Assembly (NCBI RefSeq): GCF_030817355.1
Contig: NZ_JAUSZH010000001.1
Coordinates: 806,001-870,000, forward strand
Direction: 5' to 3'
DNA length: 64,000 nt
Origin: Streptomyces sp. V1I1
GTDB lineage: Bacteria > Actinomycetota > Actinomycetes > Streptomycetales > Streptomycetaceae
A program made the translations under genes and the position numbers. Below are positions 1 through 8,224 of the stretch, piece by piece (the stretch's first letter is position 1; every line of letters starts with the position of its first letter). The notes under the pieces were generated by a model, which made no database searches, was not told where the DNA came from, and worked only from the letters and a program-made list of their open reading frames with translations.

Positions 1-2
1 GC

Positions 3-374
3 CTGGAGGCCCGCTGCGTGGCCGAACTCCGCATCCCCGCCGAGATCGACCTCACCGGGGCGACGGCCAAGAAGTTCTACGTCGATTCAACCGTGAAACG
101 GGACACCGAGTACGTCCTGTCCAGCGGCAAACCGGTGCACGCGCTGCTCGCCCCGGGCGACCGCACATACGTCCTGCAGGCGTACTCCCACACCGTGGAC
201 GACAGCCAGACGATGGACTCCCTGGCCACGCTCGGCCACCGGCTGCGGCTCCCGCAAGGCTGGCAGTATCGGGTCCATGCCCCGGAAGACGACCTTGTCG
301 TGCGGACGGTCGCGGGAGATGCCCACGTCGTGCAGGACGAGCTGGAGAACACCTACATGCTCCTCGCCCACTGA
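3..374 (+). CDS. C-terminal part of an unidentified protein (5' end outside window)
   Basis: The frame is open from the first complete codon to a TGA stop, so this is the end of a gene that starts before the window; an internal GTG at 18 could act as a start but the frame continues upstream of it. About 123 residues are visible. They are hydrophilic and probably beta-rich, with no membrane segment and no metal-binding cysteine pattern. The last third (DLVVRTVAGDAHVVQDE) looks like a conserved C-terminal block, but I cannot name the family. Strong G/C at third codon positions supports real coding. Confidence 0.55.
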   Translation: MEARCVAELRIPAEIDLTGATAKKFYVDSTVKRDTEYVLSSGKPVHALLAPGDRTYVLQAYSHTVDDSQTMDSLATLGHRLRLPQGWQYRVHAPEDDLVVRTVAGDAHVVQDELENTYMLLAH

Positions 375-464
375 GCCGTGGCCCGGCAGCGGGCGCCGCA
401 ATCCTTGAGGTCCGGCGCCTGGACGGGCAGTTGGTGCCGCAGGTCAGGCCACCCGTCACCGTGG

Positions 465-570
465 CTTGAGAGGCACCGGCGGCAGTTCGGGAGCGAGCGG
501 TTCGGCCGCCGTCCTAGCCCTTTGCGTCACCGAAGCGGGACCCTTCCATCCAGTCCCGCAGTCCGTCCAG
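465..570 (-). pseudogene. remnant of the 3' end of a pirin-family gene
   Basis: Read on the minus strand, this stretch encodes DWMEGSRFGDAKG, an in-frame TAG where Tyr is expected, then after a frameshift AEPLAPELPPVPLK. This matches the C-terminus of the intact pirin gene at 32845-33810 in this window (DWMESSRFGEVKGYDGG and PELPPVALK). The rest of the gene is absent. It is a decayed fragment of a second pirin copy. The remainder of 375-795 holds nothing I recognise. Confidence 0.7.
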
Positions 571-795
571 AACCACCCAACTCCACGTACCCCGCCCCAT
601 GAACAGCCATCGAACGATCACCACATCGGACACAGCTTTATGACGCCGTTTCCGATGGCGGGTCGCATCCGTGGGGCTCCGATGCGCGAAATCGATCTGG
701 TTCCGCCGAGTCGGGGCCCAGTCGCGTCAGATGGCTGAAGCCGGTGGGCAGTTCGAGGGTCTGGTCAGTACGGTCACCGGGTGTGCCTCTACGCC

Positions 796-1152
796 ATGAC
801 CTACTACAAGCTGCACTACGCATGCGTGACGTGCCGTGTCAGCTTCAAGCAGCATGCGGATCCGGAGCGGGAGCGTCCGTGCCCGAACTGCGCCCGGCCC
901 CTTGTTTGCGCTGGTCACGACTTTGCTCCACCACCAAGGCGTAATGTCCGCGGGTGGTCCGTAGTGGCTGCGGTGCTGGGCGAAGGACTGCGCTACGAGG
1001 GGCGACTGGTTTGTGGCTGTGGCAAGGAGCCGAAGTTCCGTCCGCGTACGCGCTGCGAACTGCGAACGCGTCAGATCGCGGCTTCAAGGGCCGGGCTGCC
1101 GCTCTCCGAGACGTTGTCTCGCGTTGACCCTCTGACGCCGACGGCGGACTGA
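796..1152 (+). CDS. small zinc-ribbon-like protein
   Basis: A 118-residue protein with cysteine pairs near the start (CVTC, then CPNC about 20 residues later) and a later CGC, the pattern of a treble-clef or zinc-ribbon fold. The first residues MTYYKLHYACVTC look like a proper start; an in-frame GTG at 781 would add five residues, and neither start has a clear Shine-Dalgarno. The basic tail (RPRTRCELRTRQ) could contact nucleic acid. It is probably a structural-zinc protein of unknown role; the family is not recognised. Confidence 0.5.
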   Translation: MTYYKLHYACVTCRVSFKQHADPERERPCPNCARPLVCAGHDFAPPPRRNVRGWSVVAAVLGEGLRYEGRLVCGCGKEPKFRPRTRCELRTRQIAASRAGLPLSETLSRVDPLTPTAD

Positions 1153-1461
1153 GGCAGCGCCTCATGGGGCGAAGTTCGCGTACGAACCGCGTCAAAGCGA
1201 TGTCCGAGGCTGTCCCGCACCGGTCCGTCCCTGTGAGCACCGGCTACGAGGGCGACGCAGACGTTGACTCCTGGGCGACACCCGCTGCGTACGCCATCGA
1301 AGCTGCAGCCAGCAGTAGCCTCACAGTCGATGGGACTCGAAGCATCTCGCGCGTGCCAATGAGTACTTCAACCGCCTCGTCGAGTCGCTTAACCAGGAAC
1401 ATCGGTGGATGTCGTGCGCCGACCCGCACGCAGGACGATGCCGGCATCGAAGGAGGTAGCA
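1153..1461. other. gene-free stretch with a possible coding remnant
   Basis: No credible gene. In one plus-strand frame at about 1330-1420 a well-formed peptide appears (KHLARANEYFNRLVESLNQEH), but it has no start and its neighbours are not open. It may be the trace of a dead gene. The stretch ends with the ribosome binding site of the next gene (AGGAGG at 1451-1456). Confidence 0.35.
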
Positions 1462-2322
1462 ATGGCAACTGTATTGATGCCCATTCCCGCGCAGGACTTC
1501 GACCCCAGCGAGGTGGCGGTGGGGTGGCAGGTCCTTACCCGGGCCGGACACAGTGTTGTGTTTGCGACGCCCGACGGCAGGACCGCAATGGGGGACGAGG
1601 TCATGCTGACGGGGCAGGGGCTCGATCCGTGGGGACGTGTTCCGGGACTGAAGCGATTCCTCGGCATCGGGCGGGCCCTGCGTGCCAACGCCGATGCCCG
1701 GTCCGCCTACACAAAGATGGTCCAGTCCGAGGAGTTCCGCGTCCCGCAGTCGTGGGATGCGTTGACTGCCGATGGCGCGGACGGCCTGTATCTGGCGGGC
1801 GGCCACCGCGCACGGGGCATGCGCCCGTATCTGGAGAGCAAGACTCTTCAGTCCCTGGTCGTGGATGCATTCCGCCGCGACCTGCCGGTTGCGGCGATCT
1901 GCCACGGCGTTCTGCTCGCCGCGCGGAGCACTGACCCCGACAGCGGTCGCTCGGTTCTGTACGGCCGCCGTACCACGGCGCTGACATGGCGCCTTGAGAG
2001 GACGGCGTGGCGAATCGCCCGGCGCACGCGCTACTGGGACCCCGATTACTACCGCACCTACCGGGAGGAGCCTGGCCAGCCTGAGGGCCACATGTCCGTG
2101 CAGCAAGAGGTGACACGGAATCTGGCGCATCCGGAGGACTTCCTCGATGTCGAGCCCGGCACCGCGGACTACCGGCGCAAGGCTCGCGGCAGCAGCCGCG
2201 ACAGTCCGAGCGACGAGCGCCCCGCATTCGTCGTCGAGGACGGGAACTACCTGTCCGCCCGCTGGCCGGGTGACGTCCACACCCTCGCCAAACGATTCGC
2301 TGCCAAACTCGCTCGCCGATAG
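1462..2322 (+). CDS. DJ-1/PfpI-family (class I glutamine amidotransferase-like) protein
   Basis: A 286-residue cytoplasmic protein of the DJ-1/PfpI superfamily. The N-terminal strand MATVLMPIPAQDFDPSEVAV and the nucleophile elbow AAICHGVLLAARS with Cys147 are characteristic; members act as glyoxalase/deglycase, chaperone or hydratase-like enzymes. It is longer than the usual 180-230 residues, with an extra C-terminal region (Tyr/Trp-rich around residues 190-215) also seen in larger PfpI relatives. The ATG start is fixed by AGGAGGT 5 nt upstream; a start further up would lack such a site. The substrate cannot be told from sequence. Confidence 0.85.
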   Translation: MATVLMPIPAQDFDPSEVAVGWQVLTRAGHSVVFATPDGRTAMGDEVMLTGQGLDPWGRVPGLKRFLGIGRALRANADARSAYTKMVQSEEFRVPQSWDALTADGADGLYLAGGHRARGMRPYLESKTLQSLVVDAFRRDLPVAAICHGVLLAARSTDPDSGRSVLYGRRTTALTWRLERTAWRIARRTRYWDPDYYRTYREEPGQPEGHMSVQQEVTRNLAHPEDFLDVEPGTADYRRKARGSSRDSPSDERPAFVVEDGNYLSARWPGDVHTLAKRFAAKLARR

Positions 2323-2453
2323 TGCCGCTCGCCGAGTCATGCGCTGGTGAGCTCGCACCCGACCGCAGCGTCAGCTTCCTCATCCACACAGTCCTGGTAT
2401 GCCTTACGACGCAGGCCGACGTCTTGCGGCGGCAGGCGACCGATTGGCGAGCA

Positions 2454-3269
2454 TCAGAACGCGGAGTGGCTGAACCAGCGGGTGAGTAGGCGCTCGTCGC
2501 CCGATACCTCGAAGGCTCTGCTGTCGTACGTAAGCCTTCCGTACATGAGCAGGAGCAAGTCAGCGGCCCGACCCCTGACCTTGGCGTGCTCGAGTGTCTG
2601 CCCTGACGGGGCCTCCTCCGCTCGTTCCGGCTCGATCCCGAACGTGTCGGGCCGCAGCCGGACGACCCAGGTGTCACCGTCGCTCTCACGGTCGGTGCAC
2701 TCGAAACGGATGGCCTCGCCGTTCCCGCGCAAGTTCGCCACGTCTGGTGCGAATGAGCTGGCGTAGGGCAGATTGACCAGGAACTCGTCCACGCCGTCTG
2801 CGGCCAGTGTGGCGTCGATGTCCGATGTCCGACCCACGGTCCGTTCCGCGTCGACCCGGTGTACCAGTGTTTCGAAGGCCATCCGGCGGACCCAGAATCG
2901 CGCGCGCTGGTCGGCACCCCAAGCCCACATCGGGGCGTCGGGATCGGTGGTGCGCAGGAGGGCGAGGACCTCGGAGACCTCAGTTGAGAGCCATTCGGCA
3001 AGAGCGTCCTCGCGCTCCGGCAGCCCCAGCTCCACCGTGCGCTCGCGTGGCGGCTCCTGGATGACGCGGGTCAGCAGAACGCTGAACCAGCGCTGCACCG
3101 TTCCGAGGTGTCTGGTCAGATCGGCCAGCGTCCAGTCGGGGCATGTGGGGACGGCTGCGGTGGGATCTTCGGCCGTGATGGCGGCTGCGAATCGGGCGGT
3201 ATCCCGCTCGATCGCCTCGAGGTAGCGGTCGTATGGCAGCGGGTGCCCCGGCAAATGTGCGATGGTCAC
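2454..3269 (-). CDS. maleylpyruvate isomerase family mycothiol-dependent enzyme
   Basis: A 271-residue DinB-superfamily protein. The N-terminal four-helix bundle has the CPDWTLADLTRHLGTV motif (metal-binding His) and the middle FETLVHRVDAE supplies another His; a C-terminal MDMPI-type domain follows. The family uses mycothiol, the actinobacterial thiol, for isomerase or transferase reactions. The GTG start is chosen because GAGGA lies just upstream; an earlier in-frame start would add about 19 residues without similarity. It stands alone between unrelated genes and its substrate is unknown. Confidence 0.8.
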   Translation of the reverse strand: MTIAHLPGHPLPYDRYLEAIERDTARFAAAITAEDPTAAVPTCPDWTLADLTRHLGTVQRWFSVLLTRVIQEPPRERTVELGLPEREDALAEWLSTEVSEVLALLRTTDPDAPMWAWGADQRARFWVRRMAFETLVHRVDAERTVGRTSDIDATLAADGVDEFLVNLPYASSFAPDVANLRGNGEAIRFECTDRESDGDTWVVRLRPDTFGIEPERAEEAPSGQTLEHAKVRGRAADLLLLMYGRLTYDSRAFEVSGDERLLTRWFSHSAF

Positions 3270-3322
3270 TCGTCCTCGCTCTATTGACGCGTGCGGGTTG
3301 GCCTGACGACCGCTTGCCAGTC

Positions 3323-4192
3323 TCACTCTCGGAGTGCACTCGAAGGCAAACCGATCCGCCGGTCAGGGAGGCCGAGCAGCAGAAAGACGCGGTGCGCCGC
3401 ACCCGTTTCGGGGCGTACGACGAACAGGAGGGTGACGGCCGCGACCACCGGTACGCCGAGCCACCAGCCCAGCAGGTGAACCAGCACACTGGCGGCCACA
3501 GCCGTGCCCAGCGCCACCCCGAAGACGGCGCCCAGCACGGCAGCGACGATACGGAGCCGCCCGGCCACCACGCCGCCGTCGGCACCGCCCGCTGCGAGCT
3601 GCCCCGACCTGACCCAGGAGACCATCAGCGCCAGCATCGCCGGGACGATCACCGCCCCCATCCCGTACAGCGTCAAAGCGACAGGCGAGGCCAGCCAGTC
3701 GCCCGCGCGCGACAGTGCCTGCCCGAGGCCCGGATGCTCGGGCCAGGCCGCGAAGGTATCCCGGTCGGCGGAGAAGAACCGCTGGTAGCCCCGGCCGTCC
3801 CAGCCGTGGACAAGAATGAAGAACATGCCCGTGTACCCCAGTCCTGCCTGGAGGAAGGCTGCGTACACCCGGCCGCGCGCGATCAGCCGCGCCGCGACGC
3901 AGTAGCCGAGCACGCCCTGGCTCACATTCGTCGCGGCGAACAGCGCGACCAGCCATGGGGGCAGCGAGCCGTGGCCGTCGGCCGTCTGCATCGTCTCCCA
4001 GTCCGGAAAGCCCCACAGCAGCCAGGCGCCGCTCGGCGCGAACAGCACGGCGCAATACAGCGCACTGCCCAGCAGATAAGGATCCGACCATCGGCCGGCA
4101 CGGCGGGCGTCAGCGCTCCTGAGCTGGTACGCGGCGGCGGTGGCGAGGCTCGCCCCTATGCCGTACGACCAGAAGACATCGACCTGGACCAT
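3323..4192 (-). CDS. multi-pass membrane protein controlled by the adjacent TetR
   Basis: A 289-residue integral membrane protein with roughly seven to eight hydrophobic helices, for example IGASLATAAAYQL, VALFAATNVSQGVLGYCVAA and VLGAVFGVALGTAVAASVLV. I do not recognise the family. The ATG start follows GGGGAG by about 5 nt. A 20-bp palindrome lies immediately upstream of that ribosome binding site, the same element found before the upstream TetR gene, so the gene is very probably repressed by that TetR and may export or sense its ligand. Both genes run in the same direction, TetR first. Confidence 0.75.
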   Translation of the reverse strand: MVQVDVFWSYGIGASLATAAAYQLRSADARRAGRWSDPYLLGSALYCAVLFAPSGAWLLWGFPDWETMQTADGHGSLPPWLVALFAATNVSQGVLGYCVAARLIARGRVYAAFLQAGLGYTGMFFILVHGWDGRGYQRFFSADRDTFAAWPEHPGLGQALSRAGDWLASPVALTLYGMGAVIVPAMLALMVSWVRSGQLAAGGADGGVVAGRLRIVAAVLGAVFGVALGTAVAASVLVHLLGWWLGVPVVAAVTLLFVVRPETGAAHRVFLLLGLPDRRIGLPSSALRE

Positions 4193-4206
4193 TGTTCTCC
4201 CCTTTC

Positions 4207-4226
4207 CGGAATGACATGTCATTCCG
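4207..4226. promoter_or_regulatory. TetR operator, copy 1 (perfect palindrome)
   Basis: CGGAATGACATGTCATTCCG is a perfect 20-bp palindrome 15 nt upstream of the membrane-protein start codon and next to its ribosome binding site. The same 16-bp core occurs before the TetR gene. Binding here would block transcription of the membrane-protein gene. Confidence 0.85.
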
Positions 4227-4277
4227 TTCGGAAGGCAAAAGAAATGAGCGGTCCTTGCACCTCTTGCAGCCCGCGGC

Positions 4278-4898
4278 TCAGGCGGAGCCGAGGCCGTCGA
4301 ACATGAGCGTTTCCACGGCGTGGATCCACGGCTCGCGCATGGCTTCGGGATCCGGCGCGTGCAGCAGCCGTAGCGCCCCGGTCGTGATCATCCCGTTCAC
4401 GGCCAGTCCGACCACCATGGTGTCCACATCGCGGCGCAGGAAGCCCCGGTCCTGCCCGTTGTGGATGAACGCGGCCGTGAAGGCGGCCGCCGACTCCAAC
4501 ACCCTCCCGGCGAAGTCCGCATCGGCCCGGTCGATTGCGATGGCGTCGTAGAAGAGGATGTGGCACAACTCCGGCTCTGCGACGACGAGGTCGAACAGTT
4601 TGTTGCCGATTCGCGCGACCTGCTCCCGGTACTGCGGCAGGGACTGCGAGGAGCGCGGGTCCTCGTCGGCCAGCGCCTCGCTCACCTGCCGCAGAGCGTG
4701 CGACACCACGCTGCGCGCGATGTCCTCCTTGTTCTTGAAATACCGGTAGAACGTGCCGTGCCCGGCACCGAGTTCGCGGGCGATGTCGGAGATGCCGGTC
4801 GCGTGGTAGCCGCGCTCGGCGAACACCGTCCTCGCCGCGCGAAGGATCGCCTCCCGCTTGTCGACCGCGCCCACCGTGCCAACGGCGCCTGAAGCCAC
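4278..4898 (-). CDS. TetR/AcrR-family transcriptional repressor
   Basis: A 206-residue TetR-type regulator. The N-terminal helix-turn-helix (DKREAILRAARTVFAERGYH, then GISDIARELGAGHGTFYRYF) is textbook; the C-terminal helical ligand domain is too diverse to name an inducer. The GTG start is supported by TAGGAGGGG about 7 nt upstream and gives the usual length. The operator palindrome lies about 22 nt upstream of the start, and another copy lies between this gene and the downstream membrane-protein gene, so it likely represses both itself and that gene. Confidence 0.9.
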   Translation of the reverse strand: MASGAVGTVGAVDKREAILRAARTVFAERGYHATGISDIARELGAGHGTFYRYFKNKEDIARSVVSHALRQVSEALADEDPRSSQSLPQYREQVARIGNKLFDLVVAEPELCHILFYDAIAIDRADADFAGRVLESAAAFTAAFIHNGQDRGFLRRDVDTMVVGLAVNGMITTGALRLLHAPDPEAMREPWIHAVETLMFDGLGSA

Positions 4899-4919
4899 GG
4901 GCGTTCCCCTCCTACCGAC

Positions 4920-4937
4920 GGAATGACATGTCATTCT
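4920..4937. promoter_or_regulatory. TetR operator, copy 2
   Basis: GAATGACATGTCATTC at 4921-4936 is a perfect 16-bp palindrome upstream of the TetR gene and identical to the core of copy 1. It is probably the autoregulatory site. Confidence 0.85.
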
Positions 4938-5020
4938 CAAGCTGACAGCCGACCCCGTCAACGGTGCGGGCACGGCGATGGCCGAAAACCTCCGGGAGTG
5001 GCACACGCCGCCGGCTGTCC

Positions 5021-5066
5021 TGTGCCATCGAAGGTTGACCGTGTGTCACCGAAGTTTGAGTGGCGC
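5021..5066 (+). repeat. IS21-type end repeats, left cluster
   Basis: Two related units in the same orientation: TGTGCCATCGAAGGTTGA at 5021 and TGTCACCGAAGTTTGAGTGG at 5044, the latter followed by CGC. They are inverted with respect to the right cluster at 8964-9038. Confidence 0.65.
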
Positions 5067-5069
5067 GCT

Positions 5070-5472
5070 GGAGATCCAATCGCCGGCGGTGGCGGCACGC
5101 GCGTACGCCGGCCGCCCGGAGCCGTTTGCGGAGCTGACCGAGCGGCTGCGGGAGCGGCTGCGCACACTCCTCGCCGCCCCGAGTTACACCCCCGTCGAGT
5201 TCCCGGTGTACGGGACGGTGCTGCACGCCCTCGGCCTGGCCGGAATCGCGTCCGGGGACACCTCCGCCGTACGGCTGATCGCGCTGGCCGAACGGATGCG
5301 GGTGCAGCGTGAGTTCCAGCCGACGATGTCCTTGGCCCGGGCCCGGCGGGCGGCCGAGGACGCGGACGGGGCGGCGTACGCCGACGCGGTGTCGGAGTAC
5401 GCCGCCCTCGGGCGGGACGAGCTGCGGGAGGCGGCCGGCGCGGTCGTCTCGGCTACTTCGGATCGCGGTTGA
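5070..5472 (+). pseudogene. C-terminal fragment of a SARP/BTAD-type regulator
   Basis: The frame encodes about 130 residues (VEFPVYGTVLHALGLAGIAS, FQPTMSLARARRAAEDADG, YAALGRDELREAA). This resembles the C-terminus of large AfsR/SARP-like regulators that often accompany DrrAB-type exporters in Streptomyces; that assignment is from memory and moderate. The DNA-binding and ATPase parts are missing: coding similarity begins directly after the left IS21-type end repeats, so the gene was cut there. Its 3' end overlaps the convergent permease gene by about 20 nt. Confidence 0.55.
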
Positions 5473-6244
5473 AAACCGCCTTCGACCAGTAGTAGCCGAG
5501 CGCGGAGAGAGCCAGGCACCAGGCGATCGCGATCCACCCGTTGTTGCCGATCTCGCTGCCGAGCAGCAGCCCACGCAGGGTCTCGATGGCCGGGGTGAAC
5601 GGCTGGTACTCGGCGATCGGCTGGAACCAGCCCGGCATTGCGTCGACCGGGACGAAGGCGCTCGAGATGAGGGGCAGGACGATCAGCGGCAGCGCGTTGT
5701 TGCTGGCCGCCTCGGCGTTCGGGCTGACCATACCCATCCCGACGGCGATCCAGGTGAGCGCCAGGGCGACGAGCGCGAGCAGCCCGAACGCCGCCAGCCA
5801 CTCCAGGGCCGTGGCATCCGTGGACCGGAAGCCGATGGCCACGGCGACGGCGCCCACGAGGACCACACTCATGACCGACTGCAGCACGCTGCCGACGACG
5901 TGCCCGATGAGCACGGACCCGCGGTGGATCGCCATCGTGCGGAAGCGGGCGATGATGCCGTCGGTCATGTCATTGGAGACGGACACCGCGGTCCCGACCA
6001 CGGTGCCGCCGATGGTCATCAGCACGATGCCCGGCACGACGTAGGCGATGTACTCGGAGCGATCGGCGCCGCCGCCGGCAATGCCCGCGCTCATCACGTC
6101 GCCGAAGACGTAGACGAAGAGCAGCAGCAGGATGATCGGCGTGAGCAGGAGGTTCAGGGTGAGGGACGGGTAGCGCCGCGCGTGCAGGAGGTTGCGGCGC
6201 AGCATCGTGGACGAGTCGCGCACGGCGAGGGAGAGGGAGCTCAT
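5453..6244 (-). CDS. ABC-2 type permease, DrrB-like
   Basis: A 263-residue membrane protein with six hydrophobic segments, including LTLNLLLTPIILLLLFVYVF near the start and IAIAWCLALSALGYYW at the end. It has the ABC-2 permease pattern (YVVPGIVLMTIGG, VSNDMTDGIIARFRTMAI, LPLIVLPLISSAFVPVDAMP) seen in DrrB, the daunorubicin exporter membrane subunit. It pairs with the ATPase upstream: ATPase stop and permease start overlap as ATGA, implying translational coupling. AAGGAGG lies 8 nt before the ATG. The substrate is probably a hydrophobic drug or metabolite, not determined. Confidence 0.9.
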   Translation of the reverse strand: MSSLSLAVRDSSTMLRRNLLHARRYPSLTLNLLLTPIILLLLFVYVFGDVMSAGIAGGGADRSEYIAYVVPGIVLMTIGGTVVGTAVSVSNDMTDGIIARFRTMAIHRGSVLIGHVVGSVLQSVMSVVLVGAVAVAIGFRSTDATALEWLAAFGLLALVALALTWIAVGMGMVSPNAEAASNNALPLIVLPLISSAFVPVDAMPGWFQPIAEYQPFTPAIETLRGLLLGSEIGNNGWIAIAWCLALSALGYYWSKAVFNRDPK

Positions 6245-7233
6245 CGGACAGCCTCCTTGGGGGGCTGGTTGGTGCCGCTGGTCAAGGCGAAGAACACGTC
6301 GTCGAGGTCGGGGGTGTGCACGGTCAGCTCGTCCGCCTCGATGCCGGCCGAGTCCAGCCAGTCGAGGATGGAGCGGAGCTCGCGCTGGGTGCCGTCGCTG
6401 GGGATCTGCAGCGTGAGGGAGTCGTCGTCCCGGGTGACCTCGCGCAGCGCGAGGGCGGCGGACTGGTACACGGACGGGTCGGAGAAGCGGAGCCGGACAT
6501 GGCCGCCGGGGATCAGCCGCTTCAGCTCTTCTGCGGTGCCCTCGGCGGCGATCTTGCCGTCGTTGAGCACGGCGATGCGGTCGGCGAGCTGGTCGGCCTC
6601 CTCCAGGTACTGGGTGGTGAGGAAGACGGTGACGCCGTCGGAGACGAGTTCGCGGATGATCTGCCACATGTTGTGCCGGGAGCGAGGGTCGAGGCCGGTC
6701 GTCGGCTCGTCGAGGAAGATGATGCGCGGGTCGCCGACAAGCGTCATGGCGATGTCGAGGCGGCGCTTCATGCCGCCGGAGTAGGTGGAGGCGGGCTTCT
6801 TCGCGGCGTCGGTGAGGTCGAAGCGCTCCAGCAGCTCGGCGGCGGTTCGGCGGCCCTCGCTGCGGGAGAGGTGGTGCAGGTCCGCCATGAGGAGCATGTT
6901 CTCCTCGCCGGTGATCAGCCCGTCGACGGCGGAGAACTGCCCGGTGACACCGATCGCGGCGCGCACCGCCTGCGGGTCGGTGGCCAGGTCGTGACCGCCG
7001 ACGTGCAGGTCGCCGGCGTCGGCGGTGATGAGGGTGGAGAGGATTTTGACGGCGGTGGTCTTGCCGGCGCCGTTGGGCCCGAGCAGTGCGAACACGGACC
7101 CGGCCGGGATGCGCAGATCGATGCCGTTGAGCACGGTCTTGTCGCCGTACGACTTGCGCAGACCGATGGTGGAGACGGCGGCGGGCGACTGCAGACCGCC
7201 GCGCCTGGACGTGGGCATGACAGAAGAAGGCAC
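6241..7233 (-). CDS. ABC transporter ATPase, DrrA-like
   Basis: A 330-residue ATPase with Walker A (GPNGAGKTT), ABC signature (YSGGMKRRLDIA), Walker B (IIFLDEPTTGLD), the switch region TTQYLEEADQLAD, and the C-terminal extension typical of DrrA (HTPDLDDVFFALT). It energises the downstream DrrB-like permease. The GTG start is preferred because GGAGGG sits 5 nt upstream; an internal ATG five codons later lacks one. It is probably co-transcribed with the DUF4097 and ribbon-helix-helix genes upstream. Confidence 0.93.
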   Translation of the reverse strand: MPSSVMPTSRRGGLQSPAAVSTIGLRKSYGDKTVLNGIDLRIPAGSVFALLGPNGAGKTTAVKILSTLITADAGDLHVGGHDLATDPQAVRAAIGVTGQFSAVDGLITGEENMLLMADLHHLSRSEGRRTAAELLERFDLTDAAKKPASTYSGGMKRRLDIAMTLVGDPRIIFLDEPTTGLDPRSRHNMWQIIRELVSDGVTVFLTTQYLEEADQLADRIAVLNDGKIAAEGTAEELKRLIPGGHVRLRFSDPSVYQSAALALREVTRDDDSLTLQIPSDGTQRELRSILDWLDSAGIEADELTVHTPDLDDVFFALTSGTNQPPKEAVR

Positions 7234-7297
7234 GGAGCCCTCCGTTCGAAGGCTGAAGGGACTGGGGGTGGAGTGGGCGAGTTCGCGGGGCCGGTGC

Positions 7298-8143
7298 TCA
7301 GGCCCGGGCGCGGCGCACGTCGATGTTGCCGTAGCGGGTCCGGGCGTGGACCTCGACGGTGTCCTCGGTCTTCTCCGGGGTCTCGGAGGCGGCGAGTGTG
7401 TTGCGCACCTGCCCGTGGCCGGAGCTGACGTCGAGCCAGGCGGCGGTGCCCTCGCGGATGCCGACCTCGATAGCGCCGTAGGAGGTCTCCAACTGGACGG
7501 TGCCGCGGGCGACTTCGGCGACGCGCAGGGTGCCATGGGCGGTGGTGGCAACGACCGAGCCCTCGGCGCGCGCGATGTCGATGTCGCCGTTGGCGCCGCT
7601 CACCCGCAGGTCGCCGGTCGCGGTGCCGACGGTCGTGGTGCCGTGTGAGTTCTTCAGGACGGCGGGACCCTCGACGGTGCCGACGCGCAGGCTGCCGGAG
7701 CTGGTGGTGATCTCGGCCATGCCCTCGATCCGGTCGACGGTGATCGAGCCGTGGGAGGCGGTCAGCTGGAGCGGCCCGGTCGTGTCGAGGCGGACGTCAC
7801 CGGACGAGGTCTTTACCCGGACCTCGCCGAGCCGGCCCTCGCCGAGCACCTGGGCCCAGGCGCCCGTCATGTCGACGCGCGAGCCCGTGGGCAGTTCGAC
7901 CGTCACAACGACGGTGCCGGTGCGCCCGACGAGATAGCGCTGCTTGGGCGTCCTGACGGTCAGGACGCCGCTCGCGTACGTGACCTCGGTCTGGTCGGCC
8001 GCCCGTACGTCCTGGTCCCGCTTCGGGTCGCGGGGCCGCACCTCGACGACGGTGTCGAGGCGGTCGCCCGCGGTGAACCGGATGGAACCGGCCTCCACGT
8101 GCGCCGTGGCCGAGATCGGTTCGGGAGTGTCGAAAGAAGGCAT
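7298..8143 (-). CDS. DUF4097 beta-strand repeat protein
   Basis: A 281-residue protein made of repeated short beta strands with recurring SSGDVRL, SHGSITVDRIEG, SSGSLRVGTVEG and ANGDIDIARAEG units, the right-handed beta-solenoid pattern of DUF4097 (adhesin-like) proteins. No signal peptide or membrane segment is seen, so it is probably cytoplasmic. In actinomycetes this family often sits beside DrrAB-type transporters, as here; its role is unknown. It lies 64 nt upstream of the ATPase gene in the same direction. Confidence 0.85.
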   Translation of the reverse strand: MPSFDTPEPISATAHVEAGSIRFTAGDRLDTVVEVRPRDPKRDQDVRAADQTEVTYASGVLTVRTPKQRYLVGRTGTVVVTVELPTGSRVDMTGAWAQVLGEGRLGEVRVKTSSGDVRLDTTGPLQLTASHGSITVDRIEGMAEITTSSGSLRVGTVEGPAVLKNSHGTTTVGTATGDLRVSGANGDIDIARAEGSVVATTAHGTLRVAEVARGTVQLETSYGAIEVGIREGTAAWLDVSSGHGQVRNTLAASETPEKTEDTVEVHARTRYGNIDVRRARA

Positions 8144-8224
8144 GGCTGTCCCGTCCTCTTGGGTCTTTAGGGCGTCCCCGCTGGTGGGACGTGGTGTGGG
8201 TGAAGTGGTGGGGCGGGGGCGCGG

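Noticed and set aside
1164..1934. A 256-codon plus-strand frame
   Set aside because: Most of it lies out of frame over the DJ-1/PfpI gene, which has the better start and motifs.
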